From Aquatica leii (Eukaryota > Arthropoda > Insecta > Coleoptera > Lampyridae): a stretch of DNA of 64,000 nt. The stretch lies in contig CM069433.1 of the NCBI GenBank assembly GCA_035610365.1, forward strand, positions 194,130,760 through 194,194,759. Reading direction: 5' to 3'. Shown piece by piece: positions 12,146 to 22,729 of this stretch. Position 1 is the first letter of the stretch. Each line of letters begins with the position of its first letter. Made by a program: the position numbers and the translations under genes. Below the pieces are notes generated by a model. It was not told the origin of the DNA and did no database searches. It was given only the letters and a program-made list of their open reading frames with translations.

Positions 12146-12300
12146 CAGGGTGTCCCACGAGGTACTGTACATACTGAAATGGTATGTTCCTTAGGTCAAT
12201 TTAAGTAGAAAACGTCCTATAAACATAGGTCCAATTCGCCATAGTTACACAGATACAAGCGTTCAAAGTTTATAAATGCTCACACATTTTTTGAAAATTA
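12146..12300 (+). repeat. Mariner-1 left terminal inverted repeat
   Basis: Inverted match to 13489-13646, with few differences. Shared internal blocks include ACATACCATTTCAGTATG (as its complement), GACGTTTTCTACTTAAATTG and CACATAGTTACAC-like sequence. Long arms of this kind usually contain the transposase-binding sites. Confidence 0.85.
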
Positions 12301-13378
12301 TTATTTTTGAAAACAGAAAATCGAACTACAAAACAAACATTCGGCATTAATACAACGACGGCTGCGGTCTAAAATGGACCGAGTAGCCGCTTGAAGCCCC
12401 TGCTGGTTGTTCCGTGTTTGTTGACACACATCCAGGATACGCTGTATTAGTTCAGCTCTGGTATTAACTTTTACCTCGTATACTAAACTTTTCACATGAC
12501 CACACAGATAAAAGTCCAAAGGTGTGAGATCGGGCGATCTCGGTGGCCAAGCATGCGGGCCTCCACGCCCAATCCACCTATTGGGGAAGCAACATTTAGA
12601 TATTCGGTCACATGCCGACTAAAATGTGGAGGAGCTCCATCTTGTTGCAAAAACATTTGCTGTCTTGTTAGTAAAGGCACTTCTTCCAAAAGCGGTAGAA
12701 ATTCATTCCTCAAAAAGTTAGCATATGCTTCTCCTGTCAGACGTTCCTCAAAGAAAAAAAGTCTAATAAGTTGATCGTCAATCATGCCACACCATACGTT
12801 AACAGAAAATCTGCGCTAAAAGTTAGTTTCTGTTGTGCCATGTGGATTTTGATATGACCACAAATGAGAATTACGTGTATTGTTCACTCCATCTCTGGTA
12901 AATTGCGCCTCGTCGCTAAATAAAATGAATGGAACTAATTGTGGATTTACCTGTAGCCAGTGGCAGAAATTCAACCGGGTAGCAAAATCTCCAGGTTCCA
13001 GATGCTGAACCTGTTGTATGTGATAGGGATACAAAAGCCCATCATGTGATGTTCGCCATACTAACATACGGGGGAGTCCCGTTCGAGAAGAAATTCTTCT
13101 AGTACTCAACCTTGGACTCCGATCAACCATCTGTAGAATGTTTTCCTGCTCATTCACATTTAACTGCACAGGACGGTCAGATCTTGTTGAAACTGATGGA
13201 AATGAACCATGAGTCCGTACATGTTGAAACACAGAAGAAAAGATTTGGTGATTTGGCACCTTCCTGTTGGGAAATCTTCGTTCATATTCCCTAACGGAAG
13301 ATCTCGCATTTCCATCACAAAATCCATAAATGTAAATGATATCAGCGTACTCTTCGTTAAAAAAATGAGAAGGTATTT
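12301..13378 (-). pseudogene. Mariner-1 transposase, lightly damaged
   Basis: A cut-and-paste DDE/D transposase of the IS630-Tc1-mariner superfamily. The N-terminal part (about 13200-13378) is helix-turn-helix-like, with EEYADIIYIYGFCDGNAR and FPNRKVPNHQIF. The first catalytic Asp is in LFSDEAQFTRDGV, the second in FLQQDGAPPHFSR, and the third lies in the SPDLTPLDFYL block some 36 residues later. I see three lesions: no ATG at the expected start, a TAG at 12816-12818, and a one-base frameshift near 12590. Otherwise the length of about 350 codons is normal for the family. Confidence 0.85.
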
Positions 13379-13488
13379 TGCATTTAAATTACACTTCATT
13401 TAATAAAATCGACTGTGACATTAGTAGAAAAGAAAGCAATAAATGACATATTGTTCGGCTTTTGTTTCCCAGTTGACTAAGAATAATT

Positions 13489-13646
13489 AATTTTCAAAAA
13501 ATGTGTGATCAGTTATAAACTTTGAACCCTTGTATACCTATGTGTAACTATGGCAATTTGGACCTTTGTTTATAGGACGTTTTCTACTTAAATTGACCTA
13601 AGGAACATACCATTTCAGTATGTACAGTACCTCGTAGGACACCTTG
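13489..13646 (-). repeat. Mariner-1 right terminal inverted repeat
   Basis: Partner of the left arm at 12146-12300. It ends at CACCTTG next to the target TA at 13647-13648. Confidence 0.85.
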
Positions 13647-13648
13647 TA

Positions 13649-14124
13649 TAGAAAATAAGATACTTACAATTATTGTTCCCATAGTATGCTATAAGCTGAT
13701 TGCCGTATAGTGTTATTTTAAATAAATTATCTACTTTCATACGATTTGTTCAGAAAAAAAGTGCGTCAAGTTTCTCTACATTAGTATAGACACTTCGGTA
13801 AGTGTGTCTTCCAATTTGTTCGTAATCGTAGCAATTGAAGAGATGGTTTTGATACCCTAGTTCAAAGTATGTCTGCAACATACGTATTCGGAACAATTCT
13901 CAATATTTCATTAAAGGTATTGTCATTATAAGAATTTTCCAGCATGAAAGAACAGGTGCCGGTATCCCAAAGTTAAAAGAACGCGTATAGGTGGTCAAAG
14001 AAAAAACTCGTACCGTACGAAAACCACATGGAAACATTTTTAACATAACAAATTATTGCACAATAAAACTAATTTGAATTCGGAATTTTGAAATGATCAA
14101 AAAATGCAATAAATAACTATTTAG
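13649..14124. other. AT-rich sequence, nothing recognised
   Basis: No recognisable gene, RNA or repeat between Mariner-1 and the foldback element. Confidence 0.5.
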
Positions 14125-15235
14125 CGTAAACGATCGACACCTCGACAGATATAAAACTTTAGTACAACGCGCTAATTGAATACATACTTAAAGGCGATGT
14201 ACTCAAACAGTGTAAATTAGCATCGGAGAATCTCTCAGTCCCATTTTTTTTCATATTAGTGTACTTTAAAATCTTAATTATTTTTTATTTAATCAGTGAT
14301 TAATTTTAATAAAACAGTATAAGATACTACAATCTACAATAGAAATTTAAGATGTAACAAAGAATTTAATTTAGGAAAAAAAATTAAATAAAAAAAATTG
14401 AAAATTAGTACATTACAGAAGAGTTTAATTTAGAATCTGATTTTTCTGCTTCAGAATATTAGTTTCAGGTTAAGATATTTTTTGGATTGGCCGAAAATTA
14501 TATAATTGGTGTACCAAATCCGAATACTTTGTTTTTAAATTGGGATAGAAAATTACCATTGGCAATATATTTTGATTTGGATAAATAAACTTAATTTTTT
14601 CCAAAAACATTAAGTCAGCAACAAAATGATAAAAATATACAAATAAAAAAATGTATTGCAGTTTATGGAAATATATAAAATTGTATTTCAAAACAAATTC
14701 GTTTATTTTGCCAATGGGATTGTAAGGAGGATATGAAACTACATAATTTTGTCCACTTAACCGACTTTTTGTGTCTTACCGTTTCCGATATACCAATAGT
14801 GAGCCTCTGAAAACGGCCATCCTGTATTAATTTTAGATTAATAAACCACAAGTGATCAAGTCTTTCATCAGACATTTTGTCAAATGTTTTAGTCTTCTTA
14901 AACATGAAAATGTACCTTTACAAGAGGTACTAGATATTGGAATTGTAACTATCACAGCAAGTTTTTTAGTTTTTTTAAACACAATTTTATAGATTTCTAC
15001 TGTTTGTAAATTTTTTCTATGTTGTTGTCTTTCTATATTTTATTTTTTTCTTCTAAATTTAACTTAAATTCTTTGTAAATTGTAGTACGTATCTTCTACT
15101 AATTTTTAAAAAACAATTACTACTTAAATTTAGAATTATTAAAGTACACTCATATGAAAAAAAATGGGATAGGAGAATTCCCCAATGCTCATTTACCTTC
15201 TTTGATATGCCTGTCGGTGAGATGCGGTTGGCGAA
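14125..15235. mobile_element. Foldback / MITE-like element with arms of 200 bp or more
   Basis: The two halves form a long imperfect inverted repeat. Left-arm blocks CCCATTTTTTTTCATATTAG, GTGTACTTTAA (14239-14269) and AAGATACTACAATCTACAA recur inverted at 15060-15180. Weaker pairing extends outward to roughly 14125 and 15235 (CTCGACAG against CACCGACAG inverted). The 600-bp centre holds an 80-codon minus-strand frame at 14663-14905 that I cannot assign. I could not fix the exact ends or a target duplication, so the superfamily is open. Confidence 0.6.
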
Positions 15236-16528
15236 ATTAGTTTAAAAACTACCTAACGTATTACTACATAAAATGGTTTTTCTGTGAGTTACCAATAATA
15301 ACAAATTGAAAGTATTGTAAAATCAAATTGGAAACAGTGTGTGTCAGTTAAATTATTTTCTATAAATATTGTTATTTAACGAGTATATTAAATATTAAAG
15401 TTTGATGTTGTTTTAAAAGCTTACAGATCTTCAAAATTAAAAGTTTTTCAATAAAGTATGACGATCAGAATTTCCAAAACTAGTTAACTTTCAAAATTAA
15501 AGTACTACAGTTTCAAATATTTCTTAGATGAAAGCAAAAAGTTTATATTAAAATGTTGGATCAAGCTTTCGACTTATTATTTATAGATTTCTTTTATAAA
15601 CTTTGTAAGAACATGTTTGCAATAACAATCTGCTTTTTTATTTAACGAAGCAAAAAAATAAAATAAACTTTTTAGAATTAGGACTATTATTACGTTTTAC
15701 GTCATTTAAATCTTAAAAAAAATTTCAAAAGTTCACAAAGTGAAACAGATCACAAAGAAAATGCGGATGAACGTAGCATTTATTATTAATTATTGTTCAA
15801 GTTTGTGAATATGTTGGTAGGTTCATACACGCGGCTTCATTTTAATCTCAAAAGAGAGATTTGTTACGCGTATAATAATGTAATGTATGTTTATGAAGTT
15901 TGTGTAGAGATTTGCAAAACTACGTAATTGTTACGTCTTGGCAATTGACGTAGGTCTGACACGTTCTTGTTTACTTCTCCATTGACCACTAATTCAACTA
16001 AACAACTATGTTTAATTGAAGTGGACCCAGATAAATTAAACATTTGATTTACTTAATTTAATTAATCTTTCTTTTAACTTGTTCTTGCGTTTTATTAATT
16101 TAAGTTTGGAAAAAATAATTCTAGTTTTATATGTGTATTCCGTTGTCGCAATCAAATTTGTCTCAATTACAGAACGTGTATTTCGCTTGCTAATTTTCTT
16201 ATACTCACAAATTTCTATTCAAACGTTGGTAATTTAATAAAAGAAAAACTAATTTGTGGAAAATGTTTGTTGATTGTAGCAAATTTGTCTCTACGAAAAG
16301 AAATTTATGTACAGACTAAACCAGCATTTTAAAATTGCTCTGCAGACATCAAAATAAATAAAATAAAAATTTCTTTAGAAGGAAATATTATAAGTAGCTA
16401 CATTTCTTGAAAAAGTTTAAGTTCAGTCACTTGTTAACTGTATATTGTGAATGATTCTTTGAGAGAAATACTTTACGAAGTTTTCGTAAGAAACGTTCTT
16501 TCGAATTTTGCAAAAGTACTTAATGTAT
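15236..16528. other. AT-rich sequence, nothing recognised
   Basis: About 1.3 kb with no recognisable gene or repeat up to the left LTR of Gypsy copy A. Confidence 0.5.
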
Positions 16529-16975
16529 TGTGCCGAATTTTATTATTAAAATTAATTTATTTAAACTACTAAAAATATTTTTTACTTATACTAGAAATAT
16601 GTACACTTGTAAATTAACCGAACTAATTAAATCTAATAATATTTATATAAAACACGTACACTAATTTATATTACTTACACGAAGATAAGATAGAGTCCGC
16701 GGATAGCTTCACACAGTTGTTTACACTAAAATCACGTACTTCGTAGATTTATTTAAAACGCGCGTTAACGACTTATTTATTTAGACTTGAATAATCTTCT
16801 TAACACTGCTGTTTTCGCATTACGCCAATAACTGACCTACGATTTGTTTCTTCGATATTTATACACGTTTGGAAATCCTTCTCGAGTGTTCCCTATCTTT
16901 CGGTATATCTTCTAGAAGATGGATAACAACTTCGAGAAGGCTCTTGAATTTGTGGATAACTTCTCGAACGTTTCA
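16529..16975 (-). repeat. 3' LTR of Gypsy copy A
   Basis: A 447-bp direct repeat of 22730-23185. In element orientation it starts TGAAACGTTCGAGAAG and ends in CA at 16529. Both LTRs share an internal TATAAATA-like box (TATTTATACAC on the + strand, about 16856-16866) suited to a promoter. The LTRs differ by scattered substitutions and small indels, so the insertion is not recent. Confidence 0.9.
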
Positions 16976-16992
16976 CTGCCCTCTTCTTAGGA
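16976..16992 (-). other. Polypurine tract of Gypsy copy A
   Basis: On the minus strand CTAAGAAGAGGGCAG lies immediately before the 3' LTR start TGAAACG, the expected place of plus-strand primer. Copies C and D have equivalents (CTAAGAAGGGGGCAG and CTAAGGAGGGGGCAG). The pol reading frame passes through this tract. Confidence 0.75.
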
Positions 16993-17042
16993 CTGTTCTG
17001 TCCCAGAACAGCAGACTGGATGCGATACCGGTAAAAAGGATC

Positions 17043-17147
17043 GTGGCGATAGCGGCAGCTTTGTCCATTTTGGCAAATTCATTGACCATAAAAGTAACAG
17101 TCAATGGACTTTTCCTGACCCAATATTCTCCATGGTTGGTAACTACA
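17043..17147 (-). pseudogene. Gypsy copy A pol C-terminus: CCCH zinc finger, broken
   Basis: In frame with the macro domain, the sequence reads SIDCYFYGQ, a TGA stop, then ICQNGQSCRYRH. The spacing is Cys-x7-Cys-x5-Cys-x3-His, the signature of CCCH zinc fingers, which usually bind RNA. Copy D preserves the finger without a stop, so it was a real domain of the family. The frame continues past the His (DPFYR...) through the polypurine tract and closes about 80 nt inside the 3' LTR. The stop at 17079-17081 breaks this copy. Confidence 0.75.
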
Positions 17148-17571
17148 GAACAACACTTGAATGCCTGTTCCTCGGAAGACAACCTCCAACATGTTTCGAA
17201 CTGTCCTCCAATTCAGTTGATCTAAACCACAACGAAGCTTGGGTACTGCCAATTTCTTAACATGATGGAACTTCATTTCTCTCTTGAGACTCCATAATGT
17301 TCGCCACAGATCTTTGTATAACGGCTTGACACGTGAGTATTTATTGGTGACCAGATAGAAAACGAAACGTCCGTCACCACGTAGTCCTAAAACTTTTTCG
17401 ACTCCCGGTTGCTATCTTCGTAATTTATCTAGCTGCCCAAACTTTTTTTTTAAACACGACTGCAACCCCTCTGGACATGTCAAGATCCTCGCTTACGCAA
17501 TGTACGATGGCGTAATCTTTTTGCGTCTGGAACAGGTCTTGTTGTTCCTCGGTGGTAACTCCGAACTTCGC
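17148..17571 (-). pseudogene. Gypsy copy A macro domain (TARG1/OARD1-like ADP-ribose hydrolase), frameshifted
   Basis: After the integrase C-terminus pol continues with FGVTTEEQQDLF (about 17530-17565), then VHCVSEDLDMSRGVAVVFKKK, FVFYLVTN, KPLYKDLW, KKLAVPKLRCGLDQLNW and MLEVVF..TGIQV. Order and spacing follow the vertebrate OARD1/TARG1 fold ('GDLF', 'AHCIS', 'AVLFKKKFGG', 'YYLITK', 'RIGCGLDRL', 'IEEVFE'). The Asp matching OARD1 Asp125 is present (codon 17220-17222); the position of Lys84 reads Asn (17343-17345). An extra base in a nine-T run (17443-17451) shifts the frame and one stop follows, so this copy is inactive. TARG1 enzymes remove ADP-ribose from proteins; that activity for this element is inferred. 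Confidence 0.85.
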
Positions 17572-18770
17572 TTTTCCAGAACCTCCGTATAAGTTCATAA
17601 ATTTCTCGAACTCCATTTCTTTGATTGGGTTCCTGGTTCTGCTACTTATTACCCTGGTTCGGGCCTGAACTTGCGTGTTGTGGTTATCGCCAGCAAACGG
17701 GGCTAGACGATCGACGTGGACCACTTTTGGTTTACTTCTGGGCGGTTTTCGGATGCGATATATGACGTCATTAATACGCTGCTTGATCTCATAGGGGCCC
17801 TCCCATTGCCTTTGCAGCTTCGCCGACAAACCACGTCTCTTTTGAGGGTTATACAACTAGACCATATCGCCAGGTTGAAACTCGCCATTTTGTGCCTTGA
17901 CGTCATATCTAGTCTTCATCCTGTCGCTGGCAATTTGTGTGTTTTTACGGACTTCTTCATATATTTCGTCTAGCCTCTTGGTCTGCTTATTAACGTAACC
18001 TTCTCCAGCAACTTCTTCTTCTGGTCTTCGTCCAAATTGAAGGTCGCATGGCAATCGTATTTCACGACCGAACATGACACAGGATGGTGTTTGACCTGTG
18101 CTTTCGTGAACGGATGATCGGTATGCCATTAGGAAAAGGTGCAAGTACTGATTCCAATCTCTTTGGTGTTCGGACACTAGCTTGGCTAAGTACTTGCCCA
18201 TTGTTCGATTTATCCGTTCAACCATGCCATCAGATTGAGGATGGAGAGGCGTTGTCCTAGTTTTCTTAATTCCCAACAGTCGGCAAATTTCTTGAAACAG
18301 CCCAGACTCAAAATTGCGGCCTTGATCGTAGTGTAATTCCAACGGAACTCCACACCGACAGAAAAACTCTTTTACTAATACGTCTGCGACTGTAGCTGCG
18401 TCCTGATTGGGTATGGCGTAAGCCTCCGTCCATTTCGTGAAATAATCCATTGCCACCAGGATGTATTTATTTCCCGAATCGGATTCTGGGAACGGCCCTG
18501 CGATGTCAATCGCTACTCTTTTCAAAGGGCTTCCTACGTTGTATTGCTTCATGGGTGCTTTGCGCTTTCTCACTAGACTATTTCTTGATGCGCAGACTGT
18601 GCATTTACGCCACCATTTCATGACGTCCTCTTTGCAGTTCATCCAGTAGAATCGTTTTCGCTCTACTCAACGTCTTCTTAATGCCAAAGTGTCTTCCTGA
18701 TGTCTCATCGTGGAGATGCTTCAGCACTTCTGACACCCCGCTCTTCGGCACTACCAACTGTAGTCTGTTT
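17572..18770 (-). pseudogene. Gypsy copy A integrase
   Basis: The HHCC zinc-binding region lies at about 18570-18770 (HFGIKKT; WMNCKEDVMKWWRKCTVCA). The catalytic core has IDIAGPF (first Asp), LHYDQGRNFESGLF (second Asp) and TTPLHPQSDGMVERINRT (Glu), so the DDE triad is intact. A C-terminal GPY/F module follows (KLQRQWEGPYEIKQR ... VVHVDRLAPFAGD). The core is open over 261 codons, then one TAG (Trp position) at 17857-17859 interrupts it. A 45-residue linker (TQVQARTRVISSRTRN...) joins it in frame to the macro domain. It inserts element DNA into the host genome in active relatives. Confidence 0.88.
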
Positions 18771-19028
18771 CCCGTGCCCTCGGAAATTTTTTAGGGATTG
18801 CTTAAAATGACCGTCTTCTACTATCAAGGAGTCCCACTGCGCCCAGTTCGCTTTGATGTTTCTGCCCAAAGCACTCACTTCTTCCCAGGTTGGTTGTCGG
18901 CCGCTTTCTTTCCAGTCCAGGAGTAGTCTTATTTCAGGATCGTTTTCTTGTTCGCGACGTAACTACTCAGGTTTCCACTCATCATCAACCATAGCAGTTC
19001 TCCGGAGGTATTCGACTTTTTCTTCAAG

Positions 19029-19485
19029 TCACAAACAATGGCTGCAATCCGCTGGACATGGTCTTCTGGACAAAGCATCAGCGTTCCGACTGCTTCCGGC
19101 ACGGTGTTCTGTGTCGTAGTCATACTCTTGCAGTCTCTCGATCCATCTTGCTACTTGTCCTTCTGGGTTACGGAACTGCAGTAGCCATTTTAAAGCGGCG
19201 TGGTATGTTCTCAGTAAAAATTTTCGTCCATACAAATATTTGTAGAAATGTTCGATGGACTTGACGACTGCTAACAGCTCCCTCCTAGTCACGCAATCAT
19301 TTTTTTTTGGCCTAGACAAAACCTTGCTTAAATAGGCGATCACTTTTTCTTGTCCATCTTGAACCTGCGAAAGGACCGCGCCTATGATTGCTTGCGTCGG
19401 TATCCAAAACAAATTTTCCATCTTCTCTTGGATAATTCAAAATCGGCGAAATGACTAGGGCCTGTTTTAGTTGATTAAAAGAAGT
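19029..19485 (-). pseudogene. Gypsy copy A RNase H
   Basis: RNase H strands read VLDTDAS, then after a 5-bp deletion near 19390 GAVLSQVQDGQEKVIAYLSKVLS, RELLAVVKSIEHFYKYLYGRKF and LLRTYHAALKWLLQF. The conserved TDH has become TYH, losing one acidic residue. HRAG, NADALSRRP and a Cys-rich CPADCSHC follow, leading into integrase. The stretch 18780-19028 between this and integrase is degraded linker. Confidence 0.85.
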
Positions 19486-20535
19486 TTCGCAGTCTTCATT
19501 CTATCTAAATTCTGCTTTTTCTTCCGTTAATTTTGTCAATGGTTTGGCAATATTGGCAAATCCGGGTACAAATCTTCTATAATAAGTGCACAACCCAAGG
19601 AAACTTCGGACCTGATGTTTGTCGATTGGTCTTGGCCATGCTTGCACTGCTCGGATTTTGTCTGGGTCAGCCCTTACTCCATCTCTAGATACGACGTAGC
19701 CAAGGCATTGCACTTCCTTCTTAAATACGTGGCACTTCTTTGGGCTCAGTTTGAGGTTAGCCCCACGAAATCGCTGGAACACTTCCTTTAAGTTGTTCAA
19801 GTGTTCTTCAAACGACCTTCCAACCACGATCACGTCGTCCAGGTAAACCAAACACGTCTTTCAAGACAACCCGCGCATGATGGTCCCCATCAAACGCTCG
19901 AACGTTGCAGGAGCGTTACACAGGCCGAAGGGCATTACAGTGAACTGCCACAAACCAGTTACAATCGTAAAAGCTGTTTTTTCACGATCCTTGGGTTCTA
20001 ATTCTACCTGCCAGTATCCAGTCTTTAGATCTAACCTAGAAAACCATTGGGATCCTGACAGGGTGTCTAGCGTATTGTCAATTCTGGGTAAAGGGTAGCT
20101 GTTCTTTTTGGTCACGTCGTTTAGCTGCTTGTAGTTTACGCAAAACCTCGTTGATCCATCCTTCTTCTTTACTAGTACCACTGGGGATGCCCATGGGCTA
20201 CTTGAAGGTTCAATCACGCCTTTTCTCTCCATAACCGTAATTATTTGTTCGGCTTCTTCTCTTTTCGCCAAAGGAAGTCTGCGTGGATGTTGTCGTATCG
20301 GCCGAGCGTCTCCGGTATTAATTTTATGTTTCACCACGTTAGTTCTTACTTTGGAACCACTTTCCACCGCGAACACATCTTGATACTCTTCGATCAACAC
20401 TTTAACTTTAGCCAACTGGTCTTGGCTGAGGTTTTGGCATTTGGTGGTAAGAATGTCTAATAGATGTTGTGGACACTTCTTTGGCGACGTATCTTCGTTC
20501 AACTTCACGCATCTCACAATTTGTGATACCGGCAT
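19486..20535 (-). pseudogene. Gypsy copy A reverse transcriptase
   Basis: All RT palm motifs are readable: [74 protein letters not shown] (the YLDD catalytic box) and LGYVVSRDGV. The thumb/connection follows with FLGLCTYYRRFVPGFANIAKPL. Two point mutations turn Trp codons into stops, at about 19859-19861 (just before YLDD) and about 19501-19503. A one-base shift at about 20530 separates RT from protease. The undamaged counterpart is in copy C. Confidence 0.9.
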
Positions 20536-21164
20536 TGGCCTACCACGGTCTTCTTTTTCAACGTTACAGGACCTGAGTTGATGTTTAAGATCCTTACTGG
20601 CATCGTGTTTTTTACTCGTACTAAAGTTCTGCCCACGAGTAGTCTCTTTTCAACTAAGCCGTCCTCCATTGGTTCAAGCGCGCGTATGTAGCCTTCTCGG
20701 AGATTTTCATCCAGGCGTGCCATCACCACACTTTCCGTCTTTGCAGGTAGAATCACGTCTTCACTTAATAAGACTCGCGCGGCTGCCTTCTCTGACGAAT
20801 GAAAAGGAATTTCTTCATTGTCGATCTTCAGGACATCGTTCTTCATATCCAAATGGAACCTATAGTTCTTTATCACGTCCATTCCCAGGATAACTTCTTC
20901 CGTGATGTCGGCTACCAGTACTTGATGGTCGAGTACTCCATTTCCCAAACCAATAGTTACTTTGACTTGACCGTGAGTAGATATTTCTATGTACGTCGCC
21001 GTTCGAAATCGCACTGTTACTGGTGATGTCTTCACGTTTTCCAACAACATGTCAGGACGAATGATGGTCTTCGTTGCTCCCGTGTCAACCAGTAACTGAA
21101 CACTTCTTCCATTGATCTTGTTATCGAGATAAATGCTATGAAATTGCTCCATCGGCGATGCCAT
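20536..21164 (-). pseudogene. Gypsy copy A aspartic protease
   Basis: The frame opens with ATG (MASPMEQFHS) at 21164. The catalytic motif LLVDTGATKTII lies at residues 25-36 and the flap/C-terminal motif VILGMDVI near residue 92, as in retroviral-type pepsin-like proteases. The frame continues into the RT lead-in (MPVRILNIN, VVGQC) before the frameshift near 20530. It processes Gag-Pol in active elements. The protease segment itself looks uninterrupted. Confidence 0.85.
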
Positions 21165-21174
21165 TTGATTGGTT

Positions 21175-22389
21175 ATTTCCGGAGCCTAACTAGACGAGAT
21201 TATCTTTTGTCTCTTTTGGTCGCCTCGTTCCAAATTTTCTAGCGCTCTTCTCGACCTATTCTTAGGTTTAGTACGATGCCGTCGTACATGGCCTATTTCA
21301 CTGCAGTTTCAAGACATCACTTCTCTTCCTCGAGCTACTTGTTCTCGAAATACACGTCGCACTATGTCTTCAATGCTTTTTTCTGTGTGCGAGGCACTGC
21401 AGCACAACGGAGCTTATGGCTGCTTCGGTGCGACGCTTGTTTTGCCGCCTTGAATTCCAAAGCATGGGTTTAAGCGTCATCCAACGTCTTCGGTCGAGCT
21501 AACCAAAGAGTCTGCTGCGTTTCGTTGTCTCAGAGGCCGTCTACAAAGGTTTGAATAGCCAACTACTCCAAAAAGGTATCTGGCGCTGTAGGATACGCAA
21601 GCCGTGTTAATTTGGCGATGTCAGCCTCAAATTCTTGAAGACTTTCGGCAGCTTTTTGAACCCAACTTTTAATTTGAGCCTGGCACACTTGTTGAAAATG
21701 AGCATCTCCGTATCTCATTTCTAAGCGTGAAATTAAAAGTTTGTAATTTTCTTGTATGTGATCAGGAACAGTTTGTAAAATTCCAAGCGCTTCTCCACGT
21801 AAGGACACTATTAAAGACGTCGCTTTCTGCTTATTGCTCCAACTATTAGCTGTAGCTGCGGCTTTAAACTGCTTGTAGTAGGTTGACCATGGAACTTTAC
21901 CATCAAAATTGGACTGTACAACCTTAAACTTGTGAGTGGTTTCTTCCCGGCGCGGCGGTCCATTATTAAATCTTCACTCGTGACACTTCTTTCACCATGG
22001 TAATTCATTTGGTTCATTCTTTCTTAAAGCAGTTTTATTCTGTCTTCTAATTTGTCCTCTATTGCTTCTATTTTCTCATTCATAGATTGTTTTTCGTTTT
22101 CCAGAACTTCGCATATTTCTTCTCTTAAATGTAACATGTCTGCTTGAGTTTCCTCTTGAACAATTTTGATTTGGTTTTCTATGCTCGTTCGTATTTCTTC
22201 TTTTAAACTTCTAGAACTTTTTTTCATTTTCTGAGAATGTTCGGTGAGTTTTTCTTCCATTTTTCTTGAATTTTCCGACAGTTTTTCTTCAATTTTCTGC
22301 GAATTTTCGCCCATTTTTCTATTCATTGATTCGAGAATTTCAAGTATTTTTGAATCCATTTTAACTGCTTGCAAACGCGTCACCGGCAT
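21175..22389 (-). pseudogene. Gypsy copy A gag, multiply broken
   Basis: A likely start is MPVTRLQAVKMDSK at 22387-22389. The N-terminal part is a heptad-like coiled coil with near-repeats KIEEKLSENSRKMEEKLTEHSQK. After frameshifts around 22020 and 21810, the capsid-like part shows LRGEALGILQTVP, YKLLISRLEMRYGD and LQEFEADIAKLTRLAYP. A C-terminal zinc-knuckle trace (NCSEIGHVRRH, about 21290) has lost its first Cys to a stop. Several stops occur between 21560 and 21180. Gag forms the particle that packages the element's RNA. Confidence 0.75.
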
Positions 22390-22711
22390 AAATTTAAATA
22401 TAACACAAATATAAAGTTTAAATACACTACTTTTTAAAATGCAGTTTTTGTATAACACTAAATTTTAATAACGATCCACTTGTTAATATTAAACCACTAG
22501 TGTACAGACAAGAATTTAATTAATATGGCGATCACGCACTTGTTAAAAGAAAAAGTTTAATAAACACTATTTTAACGAACTAATATAGCTATGATTACAC
22601 TTTATAAATAAACACGCGTATCGCGAACTTAACAGTTATTTACGCAATCAATGTTTTTATTAAAGAAGCCATATTTCTTAATGATATTTACACTAAAATT
22701 CGCGAACGATA

Positions 22712-22728
22712 CCCCACACTGACGCCAC
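22712..22728 (-). other. Primer-binding site of Gypsy copy A
   Basis: On the minus strand TGGCGTCAGTGTGGGG begins one or two bases after the CA that ends the 5' LTR, the place where a host tRNA 3' end primes minus-strand synthesis. The TGG start fits a tRNA ending in CCA. I did not identify which tRNA. Confidence 0.65.
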
Positions 22729-22729
22729 T

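Larger units (their letters stand above)
12146..13646 (-). mobile_element. Tc1/mariner-superfamily DNA transposon (Mariner-1) with long inverted termini
   Basis: The element is 1,501 bp and flanked by TA on both sides (12144-12145, 13647-13648), the superfamily's target duplication. The terminal inverted repeats start CAGGGTGTCC and, read inward from the right, CAAGGTGTCC. The two arms match over about 155 bp (12146-12300 against 13489-13646). One transposase gene fills the interior on the minus strand and is only lightly damaged, so this is among the youngest DNA transposons in the window. Confidence 0.9.

Noticed and set aside
16973..17182. Hydrophobic-looking minus-strand frame (TVTFMVNEFAKMDKAAAIATIL) considered as a possible env-like membrane protein
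   Set aside because: It is the alternative frame of the CCCH finger; the Cys/His frame is the one that continues from the macro domain and keeps its ligands in copy D.
16869..17225. 118-codon + strand frame spanning the LTR border of Gypsy copy A
   Set aside because: Antisense of the LTR, CCCH and macro-domain region, whose minus strand has conserved motifs in all four copies.
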